Positions 7,021-16,472 are shown, counted from the stretch's first letter. The stretch: 64,000 bases of DNA from VRUE01 sp963774555 (GCA_963774555.1 CAVZFL010000002.1:806001-870000); one strand, 5' to 3'. Program-made: numbers and translations. Notes: generated by a model from the sequence alone, not told the origin.

Positions 7021-10000
7021 ATGGTCGAGCGCGATTTCACAACCGCCACACGCGAGCGCGTCGTCGTCTTCGACGGCGGCATGGGCGCGACCCTGGAGCA
7101 GTTCGAGCTGACCCAAGCTGACTACGGCGGGCTCGAGGGCAAGTGCCACGAGGCCCTGGTGCTGAACCGGCCCGACGTGATCGAGGGCGTGCACGCCTCG
7201 ATGCTCGAGGCGGGAGCCGAGGTGGTCGAGACCGACAGCTTCCAGGGCTCGCGGCTGAAGCTCGAAGAGTGGGGCCTGGGAGAGCACACGCTGGAGATCA
7301 ACACGAAGGCGGCGGAAATCGCCCGCACAGCGGCGGGCGACCGGCGTTTCGTCGCCGGCTCGATCGGCCCGACCGGCTTTCTGCCCGCCTCCACCGACCC
7401 GACCCTCGGCGACATCTCCTTCGGCCGTCTGGTCGAGGTTTTCGCCGAACAGGCCCGAGGCCTGGTCGAAGGGGGCGCCGACCTGATCATCATCGAGACC
7501 GCGCAGGACATTCTCGAGGTCAAGGCAGCCATCTTCGGCGCCCGCGAGGCCTTCGCCGCAACCGGGCGCAGGCTGCCGATCCAGACCAGCGTCTCCCTCC
7601 TTCCCCAGGGCGGCAAGATGCTGCTCGGCACCGACATTCAGGCGGTGCTGACGACCCTCTTGGCGCTCGACGTCGACGTGATCGGACTCAACTGCTCGAC
7701 CGGGCCCGAGGACATGCGCGACGCGATCCGCTTCCTCGGCGAGAACAGCCCACTGCCGGTTCACTGCATCCCCAACGCCGGCCTGCCGCTGCAGGGCCCC
7801 GACGGCGAGACGATCTTCCCCGAAGAGCCCGGCCCTCTGGCAGCAACCTTGGGCGAATTCGTCGAGCGCTACGGCGTCGGCATCGTCGGCGGCTGCTGCG
7901 GGACGACGCCCGAGCACATCGCGGCGATCTGCGAGCGGGTCGCCGGGCGCGCTCCCGCGGAGCTCCCGGCCGTGGGTCCCCCCCAGATCTCCTCGATGAT
8001 GACCTCCACCCCGCTCGTCCAGGAACCGCGGCCGACGCTGGTCGGCGAGCGAGTCAACTCTCAGGGCTCGCGCAAGGCCAAGGAGCTGCTGCTCGCCGAC
8101 GACTACGACGGCCTGGTCCAGGTCGCCGAAGATCAGGTCGAAGGCGGCGCCCACGTGCTCGACGTCTGCGTGGCGTTGACCGAGCGCTCCGACGAGGACG
8201 AGCAGATGGCGGCCGTGGTCAAGCGGGTCTCGCTGACCCAGCCGGCGCCGATCCAGGTCGACTCGACCGAGCCCGAGGTGATCAAGGCGGCGCTGGAGCA
8301 GATCCCCGGACGAGCGATCGTCAACTCGATCAACCTCGAGGCCGGCCGCGACAAGGCCGACGTCGTCGTGCCGCTGGCCAAGGCGCACGGCGCGGCGCTG
8401 ATCGCGCTGACGATCGATGAGGTGGGGATGGCGAAGACGGCCGAGCGCAAGGTCGAGATCGCCAAGCGGATCCGCGACCTCGCCTGCGAGGAGCACGGCC
8501 TCGATCCCGAGGCGCTGATCTTCGACGCGCTCACCTTCACCCTCACCACCGGCGAGGCGGAGTGGAAGCCCTCGGCTGTCGAGACGATCGACGGGATCAG
8601 CAGGATCAAGGCCGAGATCCCCGGGGTGAAGACGTCGCTGGGCGTCTCCAACGTCTCCTTCGGAGTCTCCCCCCCGGCCCGCGCCGTGCTCAACTCGGTC
8701 TTCCTGCACCACTGTGTCGAGGCGGGGCTCGACCTGGCGATGGTCAACCCCAACCACATCACGCCTTATTCGGAGATCTCCGAGGAAGAGCGCGAGCTGA
8801 CGGACGACCTTGTCTTCAACCGGCGAGACGACGCGCTGGAGCGCTTCATCGCCCACTTCGAGTCCAAGGGCGAGGAGGCGGTCGAGGAAGTCGGCGACCC
8901 AACCGAGGGCATGGAGCCCAAGGAGGCCCTGCACTGGCACATCCTGCGCCGCAAGAAGGACGGGGTGGAGGATTGGATAGATCGCTCGGTGGAGAAGATC
9001 GGCGCCGTCCCGACTCTCAACGAGGTGCTGTTGCCGGCGATGAAGGAGGTCGGCGACAAGTTCGGCGCCGGCGAACTGATCCTGCCCTTCGTGCTGCAGT
9101 CGGCGGAAGTGATGAAGCGGGCGGTGGCACAGCTGGAGAACTACCTCGACCGGATCGACGGCCACACCAAGGGCAAGGTCGTGATCGCCACCGTGTTCGG
9201 CGATGTGCACGACATCGGCAAGTCTCTGGTCAACACGATCCTCACCAACAACGGTTACACCGTGATCGACCTCGGCAAGCAGGTCCCGGTCGACACGATC
9301 ATCGAGGCCGCGGTCGAGAACGAGGCCGACGCGATTGGCCTCTCCGCCCTGCTCGTCTCCACCTCCAAGCAGATGCCGATCTGCGTGCAGGAGCTGCACC
9401 AACGAGGCCTCGAGTTCCCGGTTCTGATCGGAGGCGCCGCGATCAACCGCGACTTCGGCCGCCGCACGCTCTACCCCGGCGGCAAGGAGTCCGAGGAGGT
9501 CTACGCGCCCGGCGTCTTCTACTGCAAGGACGCCTTCCAGGGCCTCGACACGATGGACGCGCTGGTCGACGAGCCAGCCCGAGAGGCGCTGGTCGAGCGC
9601 ATTCGCGCCGAGGCGCAGGAGCTGCGCGAGAAGCCGGCACAGGTCGACGACGGGCCGCCGACCAGCGATGCCAGCGCGCGCTCGTCCGCCCGCACAGACG
9701 TGCCGGTCCCCACACCCCCGTTCTGGGGCGCGCGAGAGATCGGCATCGACCTCGACAACGTATTCCCCCACCTCGACCGGCACGTGCTCTTCAAGCTGCA
9801 TTGGGGTGGGCGCGGTGTGAAGGGCGAGGCCTGGCGCGAGCTGGTCGAGGGAGGTGGCGATGAGGAGGGCTTTGCGCCGCGACTGGAGCGCATGTGGCGC
9901 GAGCAGAACTACCTGCACCCCCGGGCCCGACTGGGCTACTTCCCCTGCAACGCCGACGGCAACGACCTGGTCGTGTTCGATCCGACGGATCCGACACGGC

Positions 10001-10581
10001 AGCTGGAGCGCCTGGTTTTTCCCCGCCAGCCCAAGCACGACCGCATCTGCCTCGCAGACTTCTTCCGGCCCCTAGACTCCGGCGAACGAGACGTGGTGGC
10101 GCTGCAGGGCGTCACCGTCGGCCCCGAGGTGACCGAGCTGATCGAGCGCCTCGAGCGCGAAGGGGAGTTCGCCGAGCAGCTATACGTCCACGGCCTCGGC
10201 GTCCAGGCGGCAGAGGGTCTGGCCGAGTGGCTGCACTCCGAAGTCCGCCGCGAGCTCGGCATCCCACTCGATCAAGGTCGCCGCTATTCGTGGGGCTACC
10301 CCGCCTGCCCCGACCAGTCCGAGCACGAGAAAGTCTGGCGCCTGCTCGACCTCAAGCAGATCGGCATGACCCTCTCCGACGGCCACGCCGTGCTACCCGA
10401 GCAATCGACGGTCGCGATAATCGCCCACCATCCACAGGCGGTCTACTTCGGGATGAAATCCGGCTTCATCCCGGAGGACCCGGCCCCCGACGAGCTGATC
10501 GCCGGCACAGAGCGCGGCGGAAGGGCGGAGCCGACCGGCCCCGCCCCCAACCCGCCGCTCGCCCCCAAGCTGACGACATAG
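7021..10581 (+). CDS. metH: Cobalamin-dependent methionine synthase
   Basis: 1186 residues, the full length of MetH. It transfers a methyl group from 5-methyltetrahydrofolate to homocysteine. Domains in order: homocysteine-binding barrel with zinc cysteines C225, C292 and C293 (GLNCSTG and GGCCGTT); pterin-binding barrel (VGERVNSQGSRKAKELL through about residue 610); B12-binding cap and Rossmann domain with the cobalt-ligand motif DVHDIG (D728, H730); and the C-terminal AdoMet reactivation domain with GYPACPD at 1092-1098. Every key residue I checked is present. The gene is monocistronic, between a terminator and a convergent neighbour. No cobalamin riboswitch is visible in the ~85 bases before the start. 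Confidence 0.97.
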   Translation: MVERDFTTATRERVVVFDGGMGATLEQFELTQADYGGLEGKCHEALVLNRPDVIEGVHASMLEAGAEVVETDSFQGSRLKLEEWGLGEHTLEINTKAAEIARTAAGDRRFVAGSIGPTGFLPASTDPTLGDISFGRLVEVFAEQARGLVEGGADLIIIETAQDILEVKAAIFGAREAFAATGRRLPIQTSVSLLPQGGKMLLGTDIQAVLTTLLALDVDVIGLNCSTGPEDMRDAIRFLGENSPLPVHCIPNAGLPLQGPDGETIFPEEPGPLAATLGEFVERYGVGIVGGCCGTTPEHIAAICERVAGRAPAELPAVGPPQISSMMTSTPLVQEPRPTLVGERVNSQGSRKAKELLLADDYDGLVQVAEDQVEGGAHVLDVCVALTERSDEDEQMAAVVKRVSLTQPAPIQVDSTEPEVIKAALEQIPGRAIVNSINLEAGRDKADVVVPLAKAHGAALIALTIDEVGMAKTAERKVEIAKRIRDLACEEHGLDPEALIFDALTFTLTTGEAEWKPSAVETIDGISRIKAEIPGVKTSLGVSNVSFGVSPPARAVLNSVFLHHCVEAGLDLAMVNPNHITPYSEISEEERELTDDLVFNRRDDALERFIAHFESKGEEAVEEVGDPTEGMEPKEALHWHILRRKKDGVEDWIDRSVEKIGAVPTLNEVLLPAMKEVGDKFGAGELILPFVLQSAEVMKRAVAQLENYLDRIDGHTKGKVVIATVFGDVHDIGKSLVNTILTNNGYTVIDLGKQVPVDTIIEAAVENEADAIGLSALLVSTSKQMPICVQELHQRGLEFPVLIGGAAINRDFGRRTLYPGGKESEEVYAPGVFYCKDAFQGLDTMDALVDEPAREALVERIRAEAQELREKPAQVDDGPPTSDASARSSARTDVPVPTPPFWGAREIGIDLDNVFPHLDRHVLFKLHWGGRGVKGEAWRELVEGGGDEEGFAPRLERMWREQNYLHPRARLGYFPCNADGNDLVVFDPTDPTRQLERLVFPRQPKHDRICLADFFRPLDSGERDVVALQGVTVGPEVTELIERLEREGEFAEQLYVHGLGVQAAEGLAEWLHSEVRRELGIPLDQGRRYSWGYPACPDQSEHEKVWRLLDLKQIGMTLSDGHAVLPEQSTVAIIAHHPQAVYFGMKSGFIPEDPAPDELIAGTERGGRAEPTGPAPNPPLAPKLTT

Positions 10582-10867
10582 GGGGACGACCTTTCGATCG
10601 ATCGCCGTGCACCGATCAAGGTGCAGGGCATAATTAACACGCCATTATTTAGTGTCAACATATTGAAAATATTCTTACCATTGCCCACCTACAGCAATTC
10701 AAACCCCAAGCCTTTTTACCCTGCAAATTCCAACAGTTCCAACCCGCGCGCGCGCGTTTGCGCGAAGGTGGATGAGACGACCCCACGAAAACGCGACCGC
10801 CCCGGCGAATCCCGGGACGATCGCAATGATGCTCAGCTGGACGCCGAACTGGCCGGCAATCTAGCTG
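10582..10867. other. Intergenic AT-rich island between convergent genes
   Basis: No gene is supported here. 10625-10735 is strikingly AT-rich for this genome and is followed by an alternating CG tract around 10744-10757. On the minus strand TTGACA (10658-10653) with an AT-rich -10-like AATTAT (10635-10630) would fire into the 3' end of metH. A small hairpin GCACC-GATCAA-GGTGC lies near 10608-10623. From about 10795 the sequence resembles the degraded hairpin and 3' tail found after the other module genes. Confidence 0.5.
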
Positions 10868-12682
10868 TCAGCCCCGGACGTAGAGCGGGGTTAAGGACTT
10901 GAATAACGCGTCTAATTTCGCTTCGGCTGGGCAGATTCCTGATTTGCTAACGGCCGCATTAGTGTAGGTGACGTGCCCCACATTGTTAGTTCCCACTTCT
11001 AACGGACCTAAGCCGTGGCCAACCAGGCCTGCGGCACGGTAGACGCATTTGATACCCAAGGTGGGGCACGCTAGTTTCACTTTGAAGCCCGTTCCGGTTA
11101 CTCCAGATAATTCAACTCCTTCTTCCTGTAAGACTTCAATTACACCACCTTCTTCTACTGTGATTGTACATACTTTGTTTAAGCAGTTTGAGTAGACTAG
11201 TCCTTGAACCGCCACGTGGACTTTTACCGGCCCGTTAGATACTAATCCAGTTAACACGGTGCCTTGGATTAAGACATTGCATTCAATGGTGATAGGAGCG
11301 CCGAGGAATTCTCCTAATAGTGTTGCGTGCCCTAATTCGCCTTCTTTGTTTACCGAAATGAAGTGCACTTCCGATGGCTCGTTGCATTCCGCTGCTGTGG
11401 GGACTAATTTAGAGTCTAAATTACACAATAAGCTGCTTCCGTCCATCGCTGGGGGGGTGCCACGGACGTAGAGCGGGGTTAAGGACTTGAATAACGCGTC
11501 TAATTTCGCTGTTTCCGGACAGACTCCCGATATCTTGCTGACAGTGGTATTGAGGTAGGTGACGTGCCCCAAGCTATTGGTTCCCACTTCTAACGGGCCT
11601 AAGCCGTGGCCGGTTGGACCTACGGGGTTGTACGTGCATTCAATGCCAAAGCAGGTCACTTTCACCCTGAACCCAGCTCCGGTTACCTTGGATAATTCGG
11701 GGCCTTCCTTTAGGACTTCGAGGACACCGCCCTTTTCGACTTTAACTGTGCAATTTAAGCAGTTAGAATAGACTAGGCCTTCCGCCGCGACGTGGATTTT
11801 GACCGGCGCGCCGGCTACGGAGCCAGTTAACACAGTACCCTGGATTAACACGTTGCATTCAATGGTAAGCGGAGAGCCGAGAAATTCGGTTAACAATGCG
11901 GCGTGTGCTAATTCGCCTTTTTCGTTTACGGAAATCAAGTGTACTTCCGATGGCTCGTTGCATTCCGCTTTGGTTTCGGGATTTAATTGCGAGTCTTTTG
12001 TACACAGTAAGGTACCTTGCTTAGCCATCGCTGCCGGAGCGCCGCGAACGTAGAGCGGGGTTAAGGACTTGAATAATGCGTCTAATTTTGCTGTTTCCGG
12101 GCAGACTCCTGAGAGGCTGCGGACGGTGGTATTAGTGTAGGTGACGTGCCCCAAGCTATTGGTTCCTGCTTCTAACGGGCCTAAGCCGTGGCCGACCAAG
12201 CCCGTAGCGTTGTAGACACATTTCATGCCAAAGCAGACCGTTTTCACTCTGAAGCCCGTTCCGGTTACCTTGGATAATTCAGGACCTTCCTTTAAGACTT
12301 CAATTACGCCGCCTTCTTCAACTTTCAGTGTGCAATTTAAGCAGTTCGAATAGACTAGATCTTCCGCCGCAACGTGGATTTTGACCGGCCCGCTATTTAT
12401 TAACCCAGTTAACACAGTGCCCTGGATTAACAGGTTGCATTCAATGGTAAGCGGAGAGCCGAGAAATTCGGTTAACAATGCGGCGTGTGCTAATTCGCCT
12501 TTTTCGTTTACGGAAATCAAGTGCACTTCATACGGTTCTTCGCATTCTTCAGCTGTCGGATTTAATGCTGCGTCTTTTGTACACAATAAGCTGCTTTCCG
12601 CCATCGCCGAGGGGGCGCCCCCGAGTGCCGTGGCTATCGCCGCCACGATCACGGCGAGGCTGAGCATCTTGACGAGTCTCAC
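10868..12682 (-). CDS. Secreted protein with three tandem cysteine modules (module fusion)
   Basis: 604 residues from a GTG at 12682 with Shine-Dalgarno AAGGGAG. A signal peptide (MRLVKMLSLAVIVAAIATAL, cleavage near AMA-ES) is followed by three copies of one ~190-residue module (about residues 29-215, 216-408 and 409-604). Each module starts LLC and contains IEC, VYSNCL, a VCFGxxC or CPTLGIKC pair, GHGLGPLE and GVCPE or GICPA, and ends DALFKSLTPLYVRG. At each junction the module end YVRG is followed by a relic of a signal-peptide cleavage region (GAPAAMAKQG, GTPPAMDGSS), so the gene looks like three single-module genes fused. TTA leucine codons are abundant, unlike the neighbours. I know no described family; a secreted, disulfide-containing role is inferred. 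Confidence 0.85.
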   Translation of the reverse strand: MRLVKMLSLAVIVAAIATALGGAPSAMAESSLLCTKDAALNPTAEECEEPYEVHLISVNEKGELAHAALLTEFLGSPLTIECNLLIQGTVLTGLINSGPVKIHVAAEDLVYSNCLNCTLKVEEGGVIEVLKEGPELSKVTGTGFRVKTVCFGMKCVYNATGLVGHGLGPLEAGTNSLGHVTYTNTTVRSLSGVCPETAKLDALFKSLTPLYVRGAPAAMAKQGTLLCTKDSQLNPETKAECNEPSEVHLISVNEKGELAHAALLTEFLGSPLTIECNVLIQGTVLTGSVAGAPVKIHVAAEGLVYSNCLNCTVKVEKGGVLEVLKEGPELSKVTGAGFRVKVTCFGIECTYNPVGPTGHGLGPLEVGTNSLGHVTYLNTTVSKISGVCPETAKLDALFKSLTPLYVRGTPPAMDGSSLLCNLDSKLVPTAAECNEPSEVHFISVNKEGELGHATLLGEFLGAPITIECNVLIQGTVLTGLVSNGPVKVHVAVQGLVYSNCLNKVCTITVEEGGVIEVLQEEGVELSGVTGTGFKVKLACPTLGIKCVYRAAGLVGHGLGPLEVGTNNVGHVTYTNAAVSKSGICPAEAKLDALFKSLTPLYVRG

Positions 12683-12690
12683 TTTGCTGC

Positions 12691-12714
12691 TCCCTTCCCG
12701 GCAGATTGCTGCCG
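12691..12714 (-). promoter_or_regulatory. Conserved leader hairpin plus Shine-Dalgarno
   Basis: CGGCAG at 12699-12704, an ATTG loop and CTGCCG at 12709-12714 form a 6-bp hairpin that ends directly at the Shine-Dalgarno GGGAAGGGAG. The same arrangement precedes all five module genes, with compensating changes in the stem. Confidence 0.65.
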
Positions 12715-13025
12715 AGCTATCGAATTAATCGTTGGATTGGCCCCCTAAGCGACCCGGTAAGAGGAGTACCCCCGGTTCATTGCTTTGTCAAAGATCTCGT
12801 TGACTTAGCTTTGAGCCAATGGTCATATTGCGCCACATCCCGGCTGTTTCCCTTCCATCTCCTGGAATCGGGAAAGGCGCACGCGCGGATTCGTGCACCG
12901 CAAGAAATAGTGCGACCGGCAATTGAAATCGCGCTACCTTGATGAAAAGCGGCCGCCCCCCGGTAAATCTGAAGGACGACCGCGATGCTCAGCTCAATGT
13001 CGAGATGATGGGCACGTGCGAGCTG
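12715..13025. other. Upstream region of the triple-module gene
   Basis: Non-coding. It holds the promoter at 12763-12791, then sequence related to the upstream regions at 22250-22320 and 32320-32390 (shared GCGCGGATTCGTGC near 12885), and, from about 12960, a degraded version of the 3' tail that follows each module gene (GCTCAGCT... near 12987). Confidence 0.5.
12763..12791 (-). promoter_or_regulatory. Promoter candidate of the triple-module gene
   Basis: Read on the minus strand: TTGACA at 12791-12786, a 17-base spacer, TACTCC at 12768-12763. The -10 lies about 81 bases before the GTG, the same distance as in the other two promoter-bearing module genes. Confidence 0.5.
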
Positions 13026-13673
13026 TCAGCCTCGGACGTAGAGTGGGGTTAAGGACTTGAATAACGCGTCTAATAGCATCGTTTCCGGGCAGACTCCAGA
13101 TATCTTTTGAATCGCTTGTTCCGTGTAAGTAACGTGCCCTAGGCCGTTCGTTCCTTCTTCTAACGGGCCTAACCCGTGGCCGAGTGAGCCTTGGATGGAG
13201 TAGACGCATTTAATGCCGAAGCAGACCGTTTTCACTTTGAATCCCGTGCCGCTTACTTGAAATAATTCCACGCCGTCTTTTAAGATTTCGAGCACTCCGC
13301 CTTCTTCAGTAGTAAAGGTGCAACCATTTAAGCAGTTGGAATAGACTAAGCCTGCCGCCGCGACGTGGATTTTGACAGGCCCGTTGGTCACTAATCCAGT
13401 TAACACGGTGCCCTGGATTAACAGGTCGCATTCGATGCTGATCGAGGTGCCGCCGACTTCGGTTAACCGTATGATGTGCGCTAATTCGCCGTTTCCGTTC
13501 ACGGAAATGAAGTGCACTGTCGACGGCTCTTGACATTCTCCCGCCGTGGGGGTTAAGACTGTGTCTTTTGAACACAGTAAGCTGCTTTCCGCCATCGCTA
13601 ACGAAGCGCCCACGAACGCCATTGCGGCCACGGCCGCAATGGCGACGAGGCCCAGCATCTTGATGAGTCTCAT
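13026..13673 (-). CDS. Secreted single cysteine-module protein
   Basis: 215 residues from an ATG at 13673, Shine-Dalgarno AAAGGAG. Signal peptide MRLIKMLGLVAIAAVAAMAF with cleavage after AMA; one module with the same landmarks as the triple protein (SSLLCSKD, IECDLL, SNCLNGC, VCFGIKC, GHGLGPLE, GVCPE, DALFKSLTPLYVRG). Of its 27 leucines I read 17 as TTA, all of them in the second half of the signal peptide or the mature part, while the first leucines of the signal peptide use CTC/CTG. It follows the 903-residue gene by 87 bases and is probably the last gene of that operon; it has no promoter of its own that I can see. Family unknown. Confidence 0.85.
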   Translation of the reverse strand: MRLIKMLGLVAIAAVAAMAFVGASLAMAESSLLCSKDTVLTPTAGECQEPSTVHFISVNGNGELAHIIRLTEVGGTSISIECDLLIQGTVLTGLVTNGPVKIHVAAAGLVYSNCLNGCTFTTEEGGVLEILKDGVELFQVSGTGFKVKTVCFGIKCVYSIQGSLGHGLGPLEEGTNGLGHVTYTEQAIQKISGVCPETMLLDALFKSLTPLYVRG

Positions 13674-13689
13674 CTTGCTGCTCCTTTCC

Positions 13690-13704
13690 CGGCAGTTGCT
13701 GCCG
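13690..13704 (-). promoter_or_regulatory. Conserved leader hairpin
   Basis: CGGCAG-TTG-CTGCCG immediately before the Shine-Dalgarno GGGAAAGGAG of the module gene. Upstream, still between genes, is another small hairpin ATCGC-CTTTGA-GCGAT. Confidence 0.65.
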
Positions 13705-13760
13705 AGTCGTCTTGGTTGGACCTGAAATCGCCTTTGAGCGATAGCAGCTTTGCCGTGCCG

Positions 13761-16472
13761 CTAGCGCCGCTTCTTCTTCTTGCCGCAGCTGGCTTTGAGC
13801 GGCGGGCGCAGGGTGCTTTTGCGTCCGTTTTGCCCGTTGAACTCCGCCGTCGCTAGGTGCTTGCCGGCACAGATGTTGGTCGAGTTGACCAGGAGGCCCT
13901 TCTTGCCCCCCTGCATGCTCAGGGTGAAGCTGCTCACGGGGGCGTCGGGCAGCAATTCGAAGCTGGTGCGGATACCGCCGTTGACCGAGTCGACGCGTCC
14001 GGCGGCCACGACTTCTAGCGGCAGGCTGTCGGGTCCTCTCAGAGCGACGACGAGGTCGGGCAGGGGGTGACTTGAGGAGCGGAGGTAGACCGGGCCTGAC
14101 AGCGTCTCGTCGGCGAGCGGGGTTTTGGCTGTGGCATAGCCATAAATCGAAGCGGCTGGGCACTGGTGGGCGGCGAACTGCACCCGGGTGCAGACCGTGC
14201 CGATGTGAGCCTGGTCGAGGAACTCCGAGTGAGGCAGGGCGACGGAGACCCCGGCGAGGTTGGCGTCGCCCGGGCGCTCTTTGAGCGTTGCCTGCAGGCT
14301 GGGGTGTGCGCCACGGTGGATGCCGCCGCGCAGGCGGAAGGAGAGCTTCGGCTTGAGGCCGAGGTTTGAGCAGTTGGTCGCCTCGAAAGGCGAGACGGGC
14401 TTGGCGATCGCGCCTTGGGTGGAGGTGAGAGTGGCCTCGGTCTGCTCTGGAGCACAGGAGGTCGGGTTGAGTGCGAAGCCCGGGCGGTCGAGTTCGACGT
14501 TCACCGTGCGGTAGCGCAGGGGGATGCCTTCGATGATCTGGGGCAGCGGTTCGGTCCTGGCGGTGGCCTGGGCCGTCACCGGGTCGACGTAGACCGGCGA
14601 GCGGATCACTTCGTCGCCGAAGTCGAAGGGGCCGGCCTGGCGAGGGACGACGGCGACGATGCTTAGCGGGGCGTGCTTGTAGGGGCCGGCGAGGTAGATC
14701 GCCGTGGGGCGCTTGCCGGGCTGGGGCACCCACAACGGCGCCGGACCGGCGCCGATCGCGGCGACGACCTTGCCGATTCTCGAGGCGGCCGGGCAGGCGC
14801 CGGTTTGGGCCTCGGTCCCGTCGCAGCGGGGGATACCGGCGAAGCTCGCGGCCAGGCCCTTGGGCAGGGTGACGTCGAATGCTGCCGGGTTCTGTTCGCC
14901 GTCTTCGCGGGTCAGGGTGAAGAGGAAGGGAGAGTGCTGACCGGCGGCGGAGTTGGTGGAGCCGGCACTGAGCTTGGGCGCGAAAGCACCCAAGCCATCG
15001 CATCCTTCGTCGACACCCATCTGGGTGTCGCCTTCGGCCGGCGCGCCCCCCGACCAGGGGGTGATTTTGTAGTGGGTGAGGTAGGTGCCGCAGCTGGGCG
15101 GATTGACCAGGGGTGCCCTGAAACCCGACTTGAACAGCAGCTTCACTTCGCGCAGCGGTGCCTGGGGGGCATCGAGGACGACCGATTCCGTTTGGCCGGT
15201 CTGCTTGTCGACGTTGAGCTGAGCGGGCAGCTTGACGTGGATGCCGAGATCGTCGGCGACGATCCAGATTCGGAAGGGGTTGCCCGGTTCGGGCTCGCGC
15301 AGGTAGATCGCTCCCTTCATCCGTCGCGAGAGCACCGGGATTTCGAATTCGGTCGAGGCCAGCTTCGAGGCGTCGGGGCATTCGGCGTCGACTCGTTCTT
15401 CGAAATGAACCTGCTGGACGCTGCAGGTCTGGATCCCGTCGCCGACGGCGGGGTTGACGGCCAAACCCTTGGGCAGGGTGACCCTGATGTCGCGCATCTG
15501 GGCCGGTTCGAGGACTTTGACCCCGTCGGACGCCGGCAGGCGCAGGGTGACGTCAAGCCCGGTCGGGGCTCCCGCGCGATGGTTGGTCGGCTCGATCGTC
15601 AGCGCGGGACCGAAGGGCAGGTTGTTGCAGCCGGTGATCGTCGGAAAGCTCGCTTTGACTTCTCCAGCTGGGTCGAATTGCGGTTCGACCCAGCTGGAGG
15701 CGTTGACGCCCATCGTCAGCGGCGCTCCGCAGCGAGTCGGATTGGTGAAGAAGGGCAGTGGGCGCGAGCCCGGTGGGCGGGATTCGGATACCACGCAGCC
15801 GCTGAGGGCCTCCCCCGCGGTGCAACGTTCGTTGTCGTGGCTGTGGTCGGCGGGGACGCCCCAGAAGGTCGATTCGAGCTTGACCAGCCTCGCCACTGCG
15901 GCGGCGTCGCGGACTTCGGCGACCAGGCCGTAGTCGCTCTCGGAGCGAACCCGCAGGTCGATGAAGGTGGGGAAAGTGCCGGCGATCACCCCGAGCCGCG
16001 CGACCACGTCGCCACCGGGGGGCTGCATCATGTAGACGGGCTCGACGAAGCTGCCCAGTTCATAGGTGGCGATCCTGCTGATGCCGATCTGGGAGCCGTT
16101 GGGACAGCCACCACCGGTGCTGAAGGTGATCAGTTCCTGGGTGGCGCACTGCTGAGGCACTCCCAGCACGTTGGGGTCGCCGATCAGCCCGGGCGGAAGG
16201 TTGAATCGGATGTTGCGGGTGGCGGCGTAGGAATCCTTGAGGCCGCCGGCCGTGGCTTCGCTCAGGGGATCCTGCTTGACCTCGGCGTCGAGGGTGAAGT
16301 CGGGATGCCCCCCGGCCTGGGTGCTCGAGAGGCCCGCCGCGACCGATTCGATCCCAAAGCAGGCGACGCGGGGGCTAAGTTCGCATTCTTCGGCCGCCGC
16401 GGCACCCGGGGGCACCGCCAGGACGAGGGCCGCCAGCAGGGCTACGGCGAGAAGGCTTGCGCGCTGGATCAT
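13761..16472 (-). CDS. Large secreted repeat protein, copy A (903 aa)
   Basis: 903 residues, ATG at 16472 inside the last codon of the upstream NHL gene (4-base overlap), so translation is probably coupled. Signal peptide MIQRASLLAVALLAALVLAV, cleavage near AAA-EE. The body shows four copies of a CPxxS-based unit (CPNGSQIG, CPDASKLA, CPAASRIG, CPAASIYG), each followed 20-40 residues later by a G-x-(V/I)-Y-(L/M) strand (for example GAIYLREPE, GPVYLRSSS), with about 100-300 residues between copies. The last 20 residues are basic and end KASCGKKKKRR. No enzyme motif is seen. A repetitive beta-sandwich surface or matrix protein is the likeliest form. Copy B (900 aa) at 23865 is identical except in the last ~100 residues. 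Confidence 0.85.
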   Translation of the reverse strand: MIQRASLLAVALLAALVLAVPPGAAAAEECELSPRVACFGIESVAAGLSSTQAGGHPDFTLDAEVKQDPLSEATAGGLKDSYAATRNIRFNLPPGLIGDPNVLGVPQQCATQELITFSTGGGCPNGSQIGISRIATYELGSFVEPVYMMQPPGGDVVARLGVIAGTFPTFIDLRVRSESDYGLVAEVRDAAAVARLVKLESTFWGVPADHSHDNERCTAGEALSGCVVSESRPPGSRPLPFFTNPTRCGAPLTMGVNASSWVEPQFDPAGEVKASFPTITGCNNLPFGPALTIEPTNHRAGAPTGLDVTLRLPASDGVKVLEPAQMRDIRVTLPKGLAVNPAVGDGIQTCSVQQVHFEERVDAECPDASKLASTEFEIPVLSRRMKGAIYLREPEPGNPFRIWIVADDLGIHVKLPAQLNVDKQTGQTESVVLDAPQAPLREVKLLFKSGFRAPLVNPPSCGTYLTHYKITPWSGGAPAEGDTQMGVDEGCDGLGAFAPKLSAGSTNSAAGQHSPFLFTLTREDGEQNPAAFDVTLPKGLAASFAGIPRCDGTEAQTGACPAASRIGKVVAAIGAGPAPLWVPQPGKRPTAIYLAGPYKHAPLSIVAVVPRQAGPFDFGDEVIRSPVYVDPVTAQATARTEPLPQIIEGIPLRYRTVNVELDRPGFALNPTSCAPEQTEATLTSTQGAIAKPVSPFEATNCSNLGLKPKLSFRLRGGIHRGAHPSLQATLKERPGDANLAGVSVALPHSEFLDQAHIGTVCTRVQFAAHQCPAASIYGYATAKTPLADETLSGPVYLRSSSHPLPDLVVALRGPDSLPLEVVAAGRVDSVNGGIRTSFELLPDAPVSSFTLSMQGGKKGLLVNSTNICAGKHLATAEFNGQNGRKSTLRPPLKASCGKKKKRR

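Noticed and set aside
6949..10038. Long open frame (about 1030 codons) on the strand opposite metH
   Set aside because: It is the codon-position mirror of a high-GC gene; the translation is Asp/Arg/Leu-rich with no domain, and metH on the other strand is unmistakable.
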